From contig JAIEOV010000016.1 of NCBI GenBank assembly GCA_019750135.1, positions 1-64,000 of the forward strand: 64,000 nt of DNA, given 5' to 3'. The stretch is from Reyranella sp. GTDB lineage: Bacteria > Pseudomonadota > Alphaproteobacteria > Reyranellales > Reyranellaceae. The position numbers were made by a program, and so were the translations under genes. The notes beneath the pieces were generated by a model that saw only the letters and a program-made list of their open reading frames with translations, had not been told where the DNA came from and made no database searches. This document shows positions 10,101 to 19,057 of the stretch, in pieces (position 1 is the stretch's first letter; each line of letters begins with the position of its first letter).

Positions 10101-10136
10101 ATGAACGTAGTCTCATTCCGCTTAGTTGCCAACCAT

Positions 10137-11009
10137 TTAATACCTCAACGAGACTACCCGGTCGATGCCGCCGAGGTCTTTCCAGGGGGCCTCGGGCGTA
10201 AAACCTGTGGATTGGAAAATCCTATATATTTCAGGGGCTTGACCCTCGCCCACTTCGAGGAGCACGCGACCGCCGGGGGCGACCAGGCGGGGGGCGTCGG
10301 CAGCGATCGCGCGATAGGCCGCAAGCCCGTCCAGTCCACCATCGAGCGCCAACCTGGGCTCGAAACGACTCACTTCCGGCATCAGGCCGGTGATGGCGTC
10401 GGCCTCGATATAGGGCGGATTGCTGACCAGCAGATCGAACGGCCCACCCAACGGGTCTCGCCAGCCCGGCTGGCGCCAATCGCCCAGCAGGAGCGCCGCC
10501 CTATCCTCGACCTGCAAGGCGGTGGCGTTGGCCCGGGCAACGGCGAGAGCGGCCTCCGACACTTCCAGCCCGACTCCGCGGGCGGCGGGGAATTCGCGCA
10601 GCAGCGTCAGCAACAGGCAGCCGGAGCCAAGGCCGAGATCGAGGATGCGCCACGGCCGCTGGCGATCGGCCAGCAGTGCCACCGCCGCCTCGATCACGGT
10701 CTCGCTGTCCGGCCGCGGCACCAGCACGGCCGGCGAGACCTTGAACGGCAAGCCCCAGAACTCGCGCTCGCCCAGGATGTAGGCCATGGGCTCGCGCTGA
10801 ACGCGTCGCGCCGTCAGTTCCCGGAGCGCGATGGCGACGTCGGCTGGCGCAGGCTCATTGCCGCGCGCAATCAGCTGCTCGATCGACAGGCCGGTCGCGT
10901 GAGCGAGCAGCAGGCGCGCTTCGAAACGGACATTGTCCAGGCCCGCGGCCGACAGGGCTGCCGCCGCATCGCGCAGCAGGCTGTCGTAGGTCGCGATCGG
11001 ACCGGTCAG
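10137..11009 (-). CDS. prmC: release factor glutamine N5-methyltransferase PrmC (HemK)
   Basis: Methylates the GGQ glutamine of release factors using S-adenosylmethionine. The SAM-binding motif ([16 protein letters not shown]) and the catalytic NPPY motif ([12 protein letters not shown]) are present. The N-terminal helical domain ([24 protein letters not shown]) is encoded upstream of the first internal ATG (10787), so that ATG cannot be the start. No ATG, GTG or TTG is available in frame before it. The best candidate is CTG at 11009, whose CTGA overlaps the prfA stop by four bases, giving 290 residues, normal for PrmC. The prfA-prmC order pairs substrate and enzyme. Confidence 0.88.
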   Translation of the reverse strand: MTGPIATYDSLLRDAAAALSAAGLDNVRFEARLLLAHATGLSIEQLIARGNEPAPADVAIALRELTARRVQREPMAYILGEREFWGLPFKVSPAVLVPRPDSETVIEAAVALLADRQRPWRILDLGLGSGCLLLTLLREFPAARGVGLEVSEAALAVARANATALQVEDRAALLLGDWRQPGWRDPLGGPFDLLVSNPPYIEADAITGLMPEVSRFEPRLALDGGLDGLAAYRAIAADAPRLVAPGGRVLLEVGEGQAPEIYRIFQSTGFTPEAPWKDLGGIDRVVSLRY

Positions 11010-12070
11010 GCCGCGAGCTCCGCCAGGCGCCCCGCCTCGTCGTCGGCGATCAGCGCGTCGATGATCTCGTCCAGCGCGCGCCCTTCCATGACCTCGTCGA
11101 GCTTGTAGAGCGTGAGGTTGATGCGGTGGTCGGAGACGCGGCCTTGCGGGAAGTTGTAGGTGCGGATGCGCTCGCTGCGATCGCCGCTGCCGACCTGGCC
11201 CTTGCGGTCGGCGGCGCGGGCATCGTCGCGGCGCTGGCGCTCGGCGTCGTAGAGTCGGGCGCGCAGGATCTTCATCGCCTTGGCGCGGTTCTTGTGCTGG
11301 CTCTTCTCGTCCTGCTGGCTGACCACGACGCCAGTCGGCAGATGGGTGATGCGCACCGCCGAGTCCGTCGTGTTGACCGACTGGCCGCCCGGCCCGGACG
11401 AGCGGAAGACGTCGATGCGCAGGTCCTTCTCGTCGATCTTGATGTCGAATTCCTCGGCCTCGGGCAGCACCGCCACGGTCGCCGCCGAGGTGTGGATGCG
11501 GCCCTGCGCCTCGGTGGCCGGCACGCGCTGCACCCGGTGCACGCCCGATTCGAACTTCAGCCGGGCGAACACGCCGCGGCCCGAGACGGTGGCGATCGCC
11601 TCCTTGTAGCCGCCGATGCCGGTGTCGGAGAGCTCCATGACCTCGAAGCGCCAGCCGTGCTCGGCGGCATAGCGCTGGTACATGCGGAAAAGATCGGCGG
11701 CGAACAGCGCAGCCTCGTCGCCGCCAGTGCCGGCGCGGATTTCCAGGATGGCGTTCTTCTCGTCGGCCGCATCCTTGGGCAGCAGCATGCGCTTCACCGC
11801 GCGCTCGAGCTCGGGCAGTCGCTTCTTGATCGCCGCCGCCTCTTCCTCGGCCATGGCCTTCATGTCGGGGTCGGCGGCCAGGGCCTCCGTGTCCTTCAGC
11901 TCCTGCTCGGCCTTGCGCCAGTCGCCGATCGCCTCGACCAGCGGGCCAAGGTCGGAATACTCCTTCGAGGCGGCAACGAACTTCTGCGAATCGAGGCTGC
12001 CACCCGACAGGCTGGCCTGGAGCTCGGCGTAGCGGGCGGTGATCTGGTCGAGTTTCTGCAGCAGCGACAT
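11006..12070 (-). CDS. prfA: peptide chain release factor 1
   Basis: A 354-residue release factor that recognises UAA and UAG at the ribosomal A site. The peptidyl-hydrolysis motif GGQ is seen in [17 protein letters not shown]. The long N-terminal helical hairpin is followed by domain 2/4 ([24 protein letters not shown] segment, seen here as [15 protein letters not shown]) and a C-terminal segment typical of RF1. The ATG at 12070 gives [10 protein letters not shown] and the standard family length; the frame upstream is not homologous. It is followed by prmC with a four-base overlap. Confidence 0.96.
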   Translation of the reverse strand: MSLLQKLDQITARYAELQASLSGGSLDSQKFVAASKEYSDLGPLVEAIGDWRKAEQELKDTEALAADPDMKAMAEEEAAAIKKRLPELERAVKRMLLPKDAADEKNAILEIRAGTGGDEAALFAADLFRMYQRYAAEHGWRFEVMELSDTGIGGYKEAIATVSGRGVFARLKFESGVHRVQRVPATEAQGRIHTSAATVAVLPEAEEFDIKIDEKDLRIDVFRSSGPGGQSVNTTDSAVRITHLPTGVVVSQQDEKSQHKNRAKAMKILRARLYDAERQRRDDARAADRKGQVGSGDRSERIRTYNFPQGRVSDHRINLTLYKLDEVMEGRALDEIIDALIADDEAGRLAELAA

Positions 12071-12130
12071 GGGAGGCCGGTCGTTACACAAATCCGTCGC
12101 GGGGTGCAAATCCGGCTTGTTCTCCGCTTG

Positions 12131-12139
12131 TGGTATAAT
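12131..12139 (+). promoter_or_regulatory. extended -10 promoter of the MNT/HEPN pair
   Basis: TGG followed by a perfect TATAAT (12134-12139) forms an extended -10 element. The expected start point, six to seven bases downstream, coincides with the A of the MNT start codon at 12146, so the transcript may be leaderless. No good -35 is visible, as expected for an extended -10 promoter. It sits in the short gap after the divergent prfA start. Confidence 0.6.
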
Positions 12140-12145
12140 TTGGCC

Positions 12146-12460
12146 ATGGCGACGGACCTCACCATACCGCGCGAGTTCAAGCGCCGCGCCCTGCAGGCCA
12201 TGCCACGGCGACGGATCGCCAAGGTGGTGCTCTACGGGTCGCGTGCACGGGGGGACGCACACCCTGATTCCGATTGGGATCTAGCCGTCTTTGTGCGCGG
12301 GCGGCCAACCCCTCGAGATTGGTCCACGCTTGCGCACATCAGCTACGACCTGCAGATGGAAACTGGCGCGTTCATCCAGGCTTTCCCCTTGCCTCTACGC
12401 GACGCCAATCGAAAGGCCGGCTTCTACCACAACGTCAGCAAGGATGGCGTTGCCGTCTGA
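12146..12460 (+). CDS. MNT-type minimal nucleotidyltransferase (antitoxin)
   Basis: A 104-residue minimal nucleotidyltransferase. The signature G-S-x10-D-x-D is complete: G31-S32, then D43 and D45 within [19 protein letters not shown]. In HEPN/MNT toxin-antitoxin systems this protein is the antitoxin and can inactivate its HEPN partner by adding AMP groups; that role is inferred from family knowledge and from the HEPN gene that overlaps its end by four bases. There is no room for a ribosome-binding site between the -10 element and the ATG, suggesting leaderless translation. Confidence 0.88.
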   Translation: MATDLTIPREFKRRALQAMPRRRIAKVVLYGSRARGDAHPDSDWDLAVFVRGRPTPRDWSTLAHISYDLQMETGAFIQAFPLPLRDANRKAGFYHNVSKDGVAV

Positions 12461-12846
12461 CGGTCGAACTTCAGCAACACATAAGCAAGGCATTGCGATT
12501 ACTACATTCCGTGCAAGCGCAGGCTGAAACAGACGAGCCCGACGCTGTCATTTCCACGGCCTACTACGCCATGCATCATGCCGCCTGTGCAGTCTTGCTG
12601 TGGAAGGGAGAAACGCTGCCCAAGACGCACGCTTCACTGATCGGACGATTTGGCCTGACTGTGCGCGACCTTGGCGACGAGGGCCGCGCGGCCGGCGCCT
12701 CTCTGCACGATGCTTTCGCCCGCAGAACAAGGGGCGACTACGATGCTGCCGCTTCGTTCGATCGCAACTACGCCCTTTCTGCGCGCGATCAGGCAGCACG
12801 CTTCGTTGAGTACTGCCGCTCGCTCGTACGAAAGAGCCGTCCTTAG
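12457..12846 (+). CDS. HEPN domain protein (toxin partner of MNT)
   Basis: A protein of about 129 residues with an all-helical HEPN fold. The first helix is ELQQHISKALRLLHS, followed by the characteristic STAYYAMHHAACAVLL helix and an ARRTRGDYD segment. An R-x6-H pair (R77, H84) could be the ribonuclease motif, although it is not the textbook R-N/D/H form. No ATG, GTG or TTG lies at a sensible position. CTG at 12457 overlaps the MNT stop as CTGA and leaves AAGGA about 13 bases upstream. The gene ends one base before the convergent hisS stop codon. Confidence 0.82.
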   Translation: MTVELQQHISKALRLLHSVQAQAETDEPDAVISTAYYAMHHAACAVLLWKGETLPKTHASLIGRFGLTVRDLGDEGRAAGASLHDAFARRTRGDYDAAASFDRNYALSARDQAARFVEYCRSLVRKSRP

Positions 12847-12847
12847 A

Positions 12848-14089
12848 TCAACCCTTCAACGCCCCTGCAAGGGCATCCAGCGCCACCTCGCGCTGCTCGC
12901 CGCTGTCGAGGTCCTTCAGCTGCGCGACGCCCTTGGCAAGCTCGTCGTCGCCGATGATCAGGACGGCGCGGGCGTTCAGCTTGTTGGCGCGCTGCATGCG
13001 CCGCTTCATGTTGCCGCGATAGTCCTGCTCGACGGCGATGCCCTGGCGGCGCAGCACCCGGGCGATCCCCAGCGCTTTCGCCTCGGCGGCAGCGCCGAGC
13101 GGCGCCATCACCACGGGTCGCGGCAGCGCCGCCGGCTCGTTGCACAGCATCATCAGGCGCTCGATGCCGCCCGCCCAGCCGATGCCCGCCGTCGGCGGGC
13201 CGCCCAGCTCGGCGATCAGGCCATCATAGCGGCCACCGCCCAGCACCGTGCCCTGGGCGCCGATATGGGTCGTCACGAACTCGAAGGCCGTGTGGGTGTA
13301 GTAGTCGAGCCCGCGCACCAGCGCCGGATCGATCTCGAACCCGATGCCGGCCGCCGTGAGGCCGTCCTGCACGGCGGCGAAGAAGTCGCGGCTCGCCTGG
13401 TTCAGGTAGTCGGCGAAGGACGGCGCATTGGCGTTGATCGCCTTGTCGCCGTCGTCCTTGCTGTCGAGGATGCGCAACGGGTTGCGCTGCAGACGGCTCC
13501 TCGAATCCTCGGACAGCTTGTCGAGATGGGCCGAATAGTAGTCGACCAGCACCTTGCGGTAGACCTGCCGGCTCTCCGGATCGCCCAACGAATTCAGCTT
13601 CAGCACGCAGCGGTCGAGAATGCCCAGCCGGTCGAGGATGTCGGCCGCCACCGAGATCACCTCGATATCGGCGCCCGGCTCGGGCGCGCCCAGCACTTCC
13701 AGGTCGATCTGATGGAACTGGCGCTGGCGGCCCTTCTGCGGCCGCTCGTAGCGGAACATCGGCCCGGCCGCGAAGAGCTTCAGCGGCAGCTGCTGGCTGA
13801 GCTCGCCGTTGCTGACGAAGGCGCGGCAGATGCCGGCGGTGTATTCCGGCCGCAAGGTCAGCGATTCGTTGCCGCGGTCGGTGAAGGTGTACATCTCCTT
13901 GGAGACGACGTCGGTCGTCTCGCCGATGCCGCGGGCGAACAGCTCGGTGAACTCGAAGATCGGCGTCGCCATCTCGCGATAGCCGTAGAGGCGCGCCACG
14001 TCGCGCGCGCTGTCGATGACGTGGGCGAAACGCCGATAGTCATCGGGAAGGATGTCGTGCGTGCCACGCACGGGCTGCATCTTGCTCAC
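12848..14089 (-). CDS. hisS: histidyl-tRNA synthetase
   Basis: A class II aminoacyl-tRNA synthetase of 413 residues that charges tRNA-His. Visible motifs: the N-terminal VRGTHDILPDD, motif 2 (MFRYERPQKGRQRQFHQID), the histidine-binding segment (LVRGLDYYTHTAFEF), and motif 3 (GGGRYDGL then GIGWAGGIERL). The C-terminal anticodon-binding domain occupies roughly the last 90 residues. It lies 43 bases downstream of ispG on the same strand, probably one operon. It converges with the HEPN gene, with a single base between the stops. Confidence 0.97.
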   Translation of the reverse strand: MSKMQPVRGTHDILPDDYRRFAHVIDSARDVARLYGYREMATPIFEFTELFARGIGETTDVVSKEMYTFTDRGNESLTLRPEYTAGICRAFVSNGELSQQLPLKLFAAGPMFRYERPQKGRQRQFHQIDLEVLGAPEPGADIEVISVAADILDRLGILDRCVLKLNSLGDPESRQVYRKVLVDYYSAHLDKLSEDSRSRLQRNPLRILDSKDDGDKAINANAPSFADYLNQASRDFFAAVQDGLTAAGIGFEIDPALVRGLDYYTHTAFEFVTTHIGAQGTVLGGGRYDGLIAELGGPPTAGIGWAGGIERLMMLCNEPAALPRPVVMAPLGAAAEAKALGIARVLRRQGIAVEQDYRGNMKRRMQRANKLNARAVLIIGDDELAKGVAQLKDLDSGEQREVALDALAGALKG

Positions 14090-14132
14090 GGGGAATCGCC
14101 TCGGATTGATCGTCGAAGAAGAGGTGGAAGGC

Positions 14133-15269
14133 CTACTCGGCGGCCGCCCGGTGTCGGTCCGCTTCCTCAGCCTTCGCAGCCTCGATCTCGGCCGCCTTCT
14201 TCTCGATCAGCCCGGCCAGGTGCTCGACGATGTCGGCGTCCTTCAGCCGATGGTGCGGCACGCCCGCGACATAGACCTGGTGCGTACCGTTGCCGCCGCC
14301 GGTGAAGCCGAGGTCGGTCTCGCGTGCCTCGCCCGGTCCGTTGACCACGCAGCCGATCACCGACACCGTCATCGGCGTGGTGATGTGGGCGACGCGCTTC
14401 TCCAGCGCCTCGACGGTGCGGATCACGTCGTACTGCTGACGCGCGCAGGACGGGCAGGAGATGATGTTGACGCCGCGGTGACGCAGGTTCAGCGCCTTCA
14501 GGAGCTCGAAGCCGACCTTCACCTCTTCCTCGGGCTCGGCCGACAGCGAGACCCGGATCGTGTCGCCAATGCCGGCCCACAGGAGCGAGCCCAGGCCGAT
14601 CGAGGACTTCACCGTGCCGGTGCGCAGGCCGCCCGCCTCGGTGACACCGATATGCAGCGGGTAGTCCAAGGCCTCGGCCAGCTGTTGATAAGCCGCGGCC
14701 GCCAGGAAGACGTCGGACGCTTTCACGCTGATCTTGAATTCGTGGAAGTCGTGGTCCTGCAGGATGCGGGCGTGGTCGAGCGCGCTCTCGACCATCGCCT
14801 CCGGGCAGGGCTCGCCGTACTTCTCCAGCAGGTCCTTCTCCAGCGATCCGGCATTGACGCCGATGCGCATGGAGCAGCCATGGTCGCGGGCCGCCTTGAC
14901 GACCTCGCGCACCCGGTCGGCGCTGCCGATATTGCCCGGATTGATGCGCAGGCAGGCGGCGCCGGCGTCGGCGGCCTCGATGGCGCGCTTATAGTGGAAG
15001 TGGATGTCGGCCACGATCGGCACCTTGGCGGCCTTCACGATGGCCGGAAGGGCCGCCGTCGATTCCTCGTCCGGGCAGGACACGCGGATGATATCGACGC
15101 CCGCCTCCTCGCAGCGGCGGATCTGGTCGATGGTCGCCCCGGCATCGGCGGTCAGCGTGTTGGTCATGGTCTGGACCGTGATCGGCGAATCGCCGCCGAC
15201 CGGGACGGACCCGACCATGATGCGCCGCGACTTGCGACGCATGATGTCGCGATAGGGCCTGATGCTCAT
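14133..15269 (-). CDS. ispG: 4-hydroxy-3-methylbut-2-enyl diphosphate synthase
   Basis: A 378-residue iron-sulfur enzyme that reduces methylerythritol cyclodiphosphate to HMBPP in the MEP isoprenoid pathway. The N-terminal TIM barrel starts with [20 protein letters not shown]. The C-terminal cluster domain carries the C-x2-C pair (CPSCARQQ) and the third cysteine ([10 protein letters not shown]). The length matches the bacterial short form that lacks the plant insertion. The last 25 residues are Ala/Glu-rich and not conserved. It is followed by hisS. Confidence 0.97.
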   Translation of the reverse strand: MSIRPYRDIMRRKSRRIMVGSVPVGGDSPITVQTMTNTLTADAGATIDQIRRCEEAGVDIIRVSCPDEESTAALPAIVKAAKVPIVADIHFHYKRAIEAADAGAACLRINPGNIGSADRVREVVKAARDHGCSMRIGVNAGSLEKDLLEKYGEPCPEAMVESALDHARILQDHDFHEFKISVKASDVFLAAAAYQQLAEALDYPLHIGVTEAGGLRTGTVKSSIGLGSLLWAGIGDTIRVSLSAEPEEEVKVGFELLKALNLRHRGVNIISCPSCARQQYDVIRTVEALEKRVAHITTPMTVSVIGCVVNGPGEARETDLGFTGGGNGTHQVYVAGVPHHRLKDADIVEHLAGLIEKKAAEIEAAKAEEADRHRAAAE

Positions 15270-15336
15270 GGCATGAATGTAGTCGCGCCGGCCGGTCTTA
15301 TCCAGCCGACGTCAAAGACCGATTTATGACGTTAAA

Positions 15337-15377
15337 GCACATTCCGCCCGGCTGGCTTCCAGCCGGGCGGAATGTGC
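15337..15377. repeat. perfect palindrome with 19-bp arms
   Basis: GCACATTCCGCCCGGCTGG (15337-15355), loop CTT, and its exact complement at 15359-15377. With only three loop bases it would form a very stable hairpin in RNA or a cruciform in DNA. It lies between ispG and the RodZ-like gene, 30 bases from a second, even longer palindrome. Confidence 0.85.
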
Positions 15378-15406
15378 CCGGTGAAATCAGCATCGCCCGC
15401 GCGCGC

Positions 15407-15453
15407 AATTCCGATCAGGTGGAACCGCGTTGCGGTTCCACCTGATCGGAATT
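15407..15453. repeat. perfect palindrome with 22-bp arms, 4 bases after the RodZ-like stop
   Basis: AATTCCGATCAGGTGGAACC plus GC (15407-15428), loop GTT, and an exact complementary arm at 15432-15453. It begins immediately after the stop codon of the RodZ-like gene on the minus strand and could end its transcription. Its unusual length and the shortened C terminus of that protein suggest an inserted palindromic element. Confidence 0.85.
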
Positions 15454-15457
15454 CGCT

Positions 15458-16495
15458 CTATCGCGCGTCGACGATGCGATAGGCGATACCCGCAGGAACC
15501 ACGTAGCTTTCGCCGGCCCGGACATAGGTCTGCGCCAGAACGTCGCCGTTGGGCGCGCGCAGCTCGATCCAGCTGTTGCCGCGCACCCGGACGGTGGTGT
15601 CGGCGCGCACCGGAACGATGGCGGGCGGCTCCGCCGCGGGCGGGCGGGCGGCTTCCTCGACGGCCGGCGCCGCTGCCTGCTGCGGCGGCTGAGGCTGCTG
15701 CTGGGTGGCAACGCGCGGCTGCTCGGCGCCTGCCGGCGGCTGGGCGGCCTGCGCCTGGCCCGGGCCGGGAAGGTTCATCATCACCGGTGGCGGCGGAGGC
15801 GGCGGGACAGCGGCGACGACCGGCGGCGCGAGCGGTGCGCCCTGCGGCGGTTGAGGCGGCGGCGGAGCGGCCGCTTCACGGCGCGCCGGCCAGACTTCGG
15901 TCGGCAGATTGCCGGGCGCGGGACGCGCTTCCTGGGTTGGCGGAGCCGCAGGCGTCGCCGGGGTCGACGCGGTGGTTGCCGCCGCGGGCGGATGAGCCTC
16001 GGTCGACGGCGCGGGATTGGGGCTGGAGGCCAGCAGGCGATCCGGCACCGGCGGCACCTTCTCGGCCACCACCGACTGCTCGCGCGGCAGGTAGTGCCAG
16101 GCGGCATAGCCCACGCCCACGACCAGCAGCACCGTCAGGACGGCGAGTCCGATCGGCGCCCGTTTCTCGACGATAGGGAAATCGGCCGGCAGCGTGACAG
16201 GACGCTTGATAGGAACAGGACCGGACAGGTGATAGGCCGTCATGACCTTTTCCGGGTCCAGTCCGACATGCGATGCGTAGGCACGCAGGAAGGCAGGGAT
16301 GTACGCAGCACCCGGCAGCTTGTCGAAGCGACCTTCTTCGATCGCCTCGAGATTGGCACGACGGATTTTCAGACTTTTCTCGACCGTCGCAAGGTCGAGG
16401 CCGCGCGCTTCACGCTGATCGCGCAGCAAGCGACCTACTGCACGACCCGGTGAGGCTTCGCGTTCCAGCGCACGCCAATCGACCTGATCCGGCAT
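15458..16495 (-). CDS. RodZ-like helix-turn-helix membrane protein with shortened DUF4115 domain
   Basis: A 345-residue protein. The N-terminal Xre-type helix-turn-helix (VGRLLRDQREARGLDLATVE, KIRRANLEAIEEGRFDKLPG, AYIPAFLRAYASHVGLD) is typical of RodZ, which links MreB to the cell-shape machinery. A single membrane helix follows (APIGLAVLTVLLVVGVGYAAW, about residues 113-133), then a long Pro/Ala-rich periplasmic linker. The DUF4115 domain starts (TTVRVRGNSWIELRAPNGD) but stops at GIAYRIVDAR, apparently missing its last strands. The stop lies next to the 22-bp-arm palindrome, so the end may have been cut off by its insertion. RodZ identity is inferred from architecture. Confidence 0.8.
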   Translation of the reverse strand: MPDQVDWRALEREASPGRAVGRLLRDQREARGLDLATVEKSLKIRRANLEAIEEGRFDKLPGAAYIPAFLRAYASHVGLDPEKVMTAYHLSGPVPIKRPVTLPADFPIVEKRAPIGLAVLTVLLVVGVGYAAWHYLPREQSVVAEKVPPVPDRLLASSPNPAPSTEAHPPAAATTASTPATPAAPPTQEARPAPGNLPTEVWPARREAAAPPPPQPPQGAPLAPPVVAAVPPPPPPPVMMNLPGPGQAQAAQPPAGAEQPRVATQQQPQPPQQAAAPAVEEAARPPAAEPPAIVPVRADTTVRVRGNSWIELRAPNGDVLAQTYVRAGESYVVPAGIAYRIVDAR

Positions 16496-16563
16496 GATGT
16501 CCCCTGCTAGTCCCCTCTCAAGCGAGTTTTACCAGAGGCCTACTGACAGTTGGAGTCTTATCG

Positions 16564-18828
16564 TCAAATTTCGATCGAATGATCGGCCGCAAAAAGGCGA
16601 AGAGTCTCACGCATCGGTCTGTCTGGTTGTGTAAGCGCAGCGTTCATGAAACCTGTTGCTTCGTTGAGATCGAGCGAACGGATCATGGCCTTCACCGGAC
16701 CGATCGCACCGGGCGACATCGACAGCGTGCGCACGCCGACGGCGAGCAGCGCCAGGGCCTCGACCGGACGACCCGCCATCTCGCCGCAGACCGACACGTC
16801 GACGCCTGCAGGCCGAACCTTTTCCACCACAAAATGTAGCAGTCGAAGTAACGGCGGGGACAAGCAGTCGTAGCGTCCAGCTACCCGAGTGTTGCCACGG
16901 TCGGCGGCGTAAAGGAACTGCAGGAGATCGTTTGTTCCCACCGAAATGAAGTCGACGTGGGGCAGCAGGCTGTCGAGCTGCCAAGCGAGAGCCGGCACTT
17001 CGAACATAACGCCAACGCGCAGACGCTCGGGCACGGGCTGGCCGCGGCGCTTCGCGCGCTCGAGTTCGAGATCGAGCAGGTGACGTGCACTCAAGAGTTC
17101 ACTCACCTCTGCGATCATCGGAAACATCACGGACAATGGCCGGCCGTTCGCGCCTTGGATCAAAGCGCGCAGCTGACGGCGCAGCATCGCCGGCCGATCG
17201 AGACCGATGCGAATGGCGCGCCATCCCATCGCAGGATTGTCATCGCCGAAGGCACCGACATAGGGCAGTACCTTGTCACCACCAACATCGAGCGTGCGGA
17301 AAGTCACCGGGCGTCCGTCGGCGACGTCGAGCACGCGGCTGTAGAGCCAGGTCTGTGCATCGACGTCAGGAAACTCCGAACGCACCATGAACGGGATCTC
17401 GGTGCGGTACAGGCCGACGCCGTCGGCGCCCGTCTCGTCGAGATGCTGCATGTCGATCAATAAACCAGCATTCATGTGCAGCGAGATGCGCGCCTGGTCG
17501 CGCGTCGCCGACGGCAGGTCGCGCAGCGCCATGTATTTGCGCCGCCGCTCGTCGCGCGCCTCGATCGCGGCATGGATGGTCTGCAGGATGTCGTCGGCCG
17601 GCCGCACCAGGACCTGGGCATTGTCGCCATCGACGACGATGGCGTCGCCCGGCTCGATGCGCGCCAGCACGTCGGGCGCGCGGCCGACGACCGGAATGTC
17701 GAGCGCGCGCGCCACGATGGCGACGTGGCTCATCGCCGAGCCTTCCTCGAGCACCAGGCCGCGCAGGCGCGTGCGGTCGTAATCGAGCAGCTCGGCCGGG
17801 CCCATGTCGCGGGCGATGATGATCATGTCGTCGGGATGCGACGCCGGATCGGCGACGGCGCGACCGGCGAGCCGCAGCAGAACCCGGTTGGTGAGGTCCT
17901 GCAAGTCGCTCAGCCGCTCGCGGATGTAGGGATCGCTCGACTGGCCAAGCCGCGCACGCACGTCGTCGAAGCCGCGCTGCACGCCCGCCTCGGCAGTGAG
18001 GCCCGAGCCGATCGCCTCGCGGATGCGCTCGAGCCAGCCGCGGTCGTCGACGAACATGCGAAAGGTCTCGAGGATCTCGCGCTGCTCGCCCGACTGCATG
18101 TCGTGCGCTTCGAGCATGCGGTCGACATCCTCGCGCACGCCGTGCGCGGCCTCCTCGAAGCGCTTCAGCTCCTGGCCGATATCCTCGGCGACCACCTTCT
18201 GGATCGAGATGCGCGGCTCGTGCAGCACGGCGTGCCCGATGGCGACGCCCGGCGTCAGCTGCACGCCGTCGACGCGCAAGGGCAGCAGACCGAGGCCGTC
18301 GACCTGCTGCACCTCGTTGGGACTGACGAAGTGACCGGCCGCGATCAGCTCCGCCAGCACCATGGCGATGGTCTGCAGCGTCTCGATCTCTTCTTCGTCG
18401 TAGTGGCGGCGCGTGCGGTTCTGCACCACCAGCACGCCCAGCACGCGACCCGCGCGCACGATCGGCACGCCGGCCAGCGAATGGTAGATTTCCTCACCCG
18501 TCTCCGGCCGATAGGCGTATTGCGGATGGCTCTGGGCGTCGGCCAGCGACAACGGCCGGTTATGAGCAGCGATGTCGCCCACCAGGCCCTCGCCGACCCG
18601 CAGGCGCGTGCGGTGCACGGCGGAGGGATTGAGGCCCTGGGTCGCAAATAGCTCCAGCACCTCACCGGCCCGCAGCAGATAGATCGAGCAGACCTCGGCC
18701 ACCATCTCGTTGGCGACCAGGCGCACGACCTCGCCCAGCGGGTCCTCGATGGACTCCGCACGCGCCATCGTGTCCCGGAGCCGCTTTAGGAGCATTCGCG
18801 GTCCGGCCGGAGGAGTTGTTCTCTCCAT
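16564..18828 (-). CDS. ptsP: phosphoenolpyruvate-protein phosphotransferase EI-Ntr (PtsP)
   Basis: A 754-residue enzyme I of the nitrogen-related phosphotransferase system; it takes phosphate from PEP and passes it to NPr. An N-terminal GAF domain (about residues 20-165) can sense nitrogen metabolites in related proteins. The EI part follows, with the phosphorylated His in GSAMSHVAIVARAL near residue 365, the PEP-binding TIM barrel (MFPMIAEVSELLSA, FISVGTNDLLQFLYAADRG), and the catalytic Cys in VSVCGEMAG. The length is normal. It lies downstream of lysC on the same strand with a gap of about 230 bases. Confidence 0.95.
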   Translation of the reverse strand: MERTTPPAGPRMLLKRLRDTMARAESIEDPLGEVVRLVANEMVAEVCSIYLLRAGEVLELFATQGLNPSAVHRTRLRVGEGLVGDIAAHNRPLSLADAQSHPQYAYRPETGEEIYHSLAGVPIVRAGRVLGVLVVQNRTRRHYDEEEIETLQTIAMVLAELIAAGHFVSPNEVQQVDGLGLLPLRVDGVQLTPGVAIGHAVLHEPRISIQKVVAEDIGQELKRFEEAAHGVREDVDRMLEAHDMQSGEQREILETFRMFVDDRGWLERIREAIGSGLTAEAGVQRGFDDVRARLGQSSDPYIRERLSDLQDLTNRVLLRLAGRAVADPASHPDDMIIIARDMGPAELLDYDRTRLRGLVLEEGSAMSHVAIVARALDIPVVGRAPDVLARIEPGDAIVVDGDNAQVLVRPADDILQTIHAAIEARDERRRKYMALRDLPSATRDQARISLHMNAGLLIDMQHLDETGADGVGLYRTEIPFMVRSEFPDVDAQTWLYSRVLDVADGRPVTFRTLDVGGDKVLPYVGAFGDDNPAMGWRAIRIGLDRPAMLRRQLRALIQGANGRPLSVMFPMIAEVSELLSARHLLDLELERAKRRGQPVPERLRVGVMFEVPALAWQLDSLLPHVDFISVGTNDLLQFLYAADRGNTRVAGRYDCLSPPLLRLLHFVVEKVRPAGVDVSVCGEMAGRPVEALALLAVGVRTLSMSPGAIGPVKAMIRSLDLNEATGFMNAALTQPDRPMRETLRLFAADHSIEI

Positions 18829-19057
18829 GGTCAGACCGCTAGATGCTTGAGTCGGATGACGACAAAGCTACGGTCGGTAATGCACGCACAGACGCGCCAA
18901 ACCGCCGCAAGGCGGATATTTTGGCAGGTCATATGAGCGTGGTCGGCGCGCATGGCGTGCTTATAGCAAGACCTGCGCCGAACTGCCTACCCAGCTTGTT
19001 CGCATAAGCAGCAGAGAAACTTATGCGAAAACACTGCTTGCAGTGCGGGCGCCGCCC

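Noticed and set aside
11126..12460. 444-codon plus-strand frame ending in the MNT protein
   Set aside because: Only the last 104 codons (from 12146) encode the MNT protein. The rest is an antisense shadow of prfA, and the promoter lies at 12131-12139.
15430..16176. Plus-strand frame across the RodZ-like gene
   Set aside because: It is a low-complexity Arg/Ala/Pro translation opposite the Pro-rich linker, starting inside the palindrome; no ribosome-binding site or homology.
18895..18925. CCGCC/GGCGG hairpin as lysC terminator
   Set aside because: The stem is short (CCGCC-GCAA-GGCGG type) and the following T-run is broken, so I did not list it as a feature.
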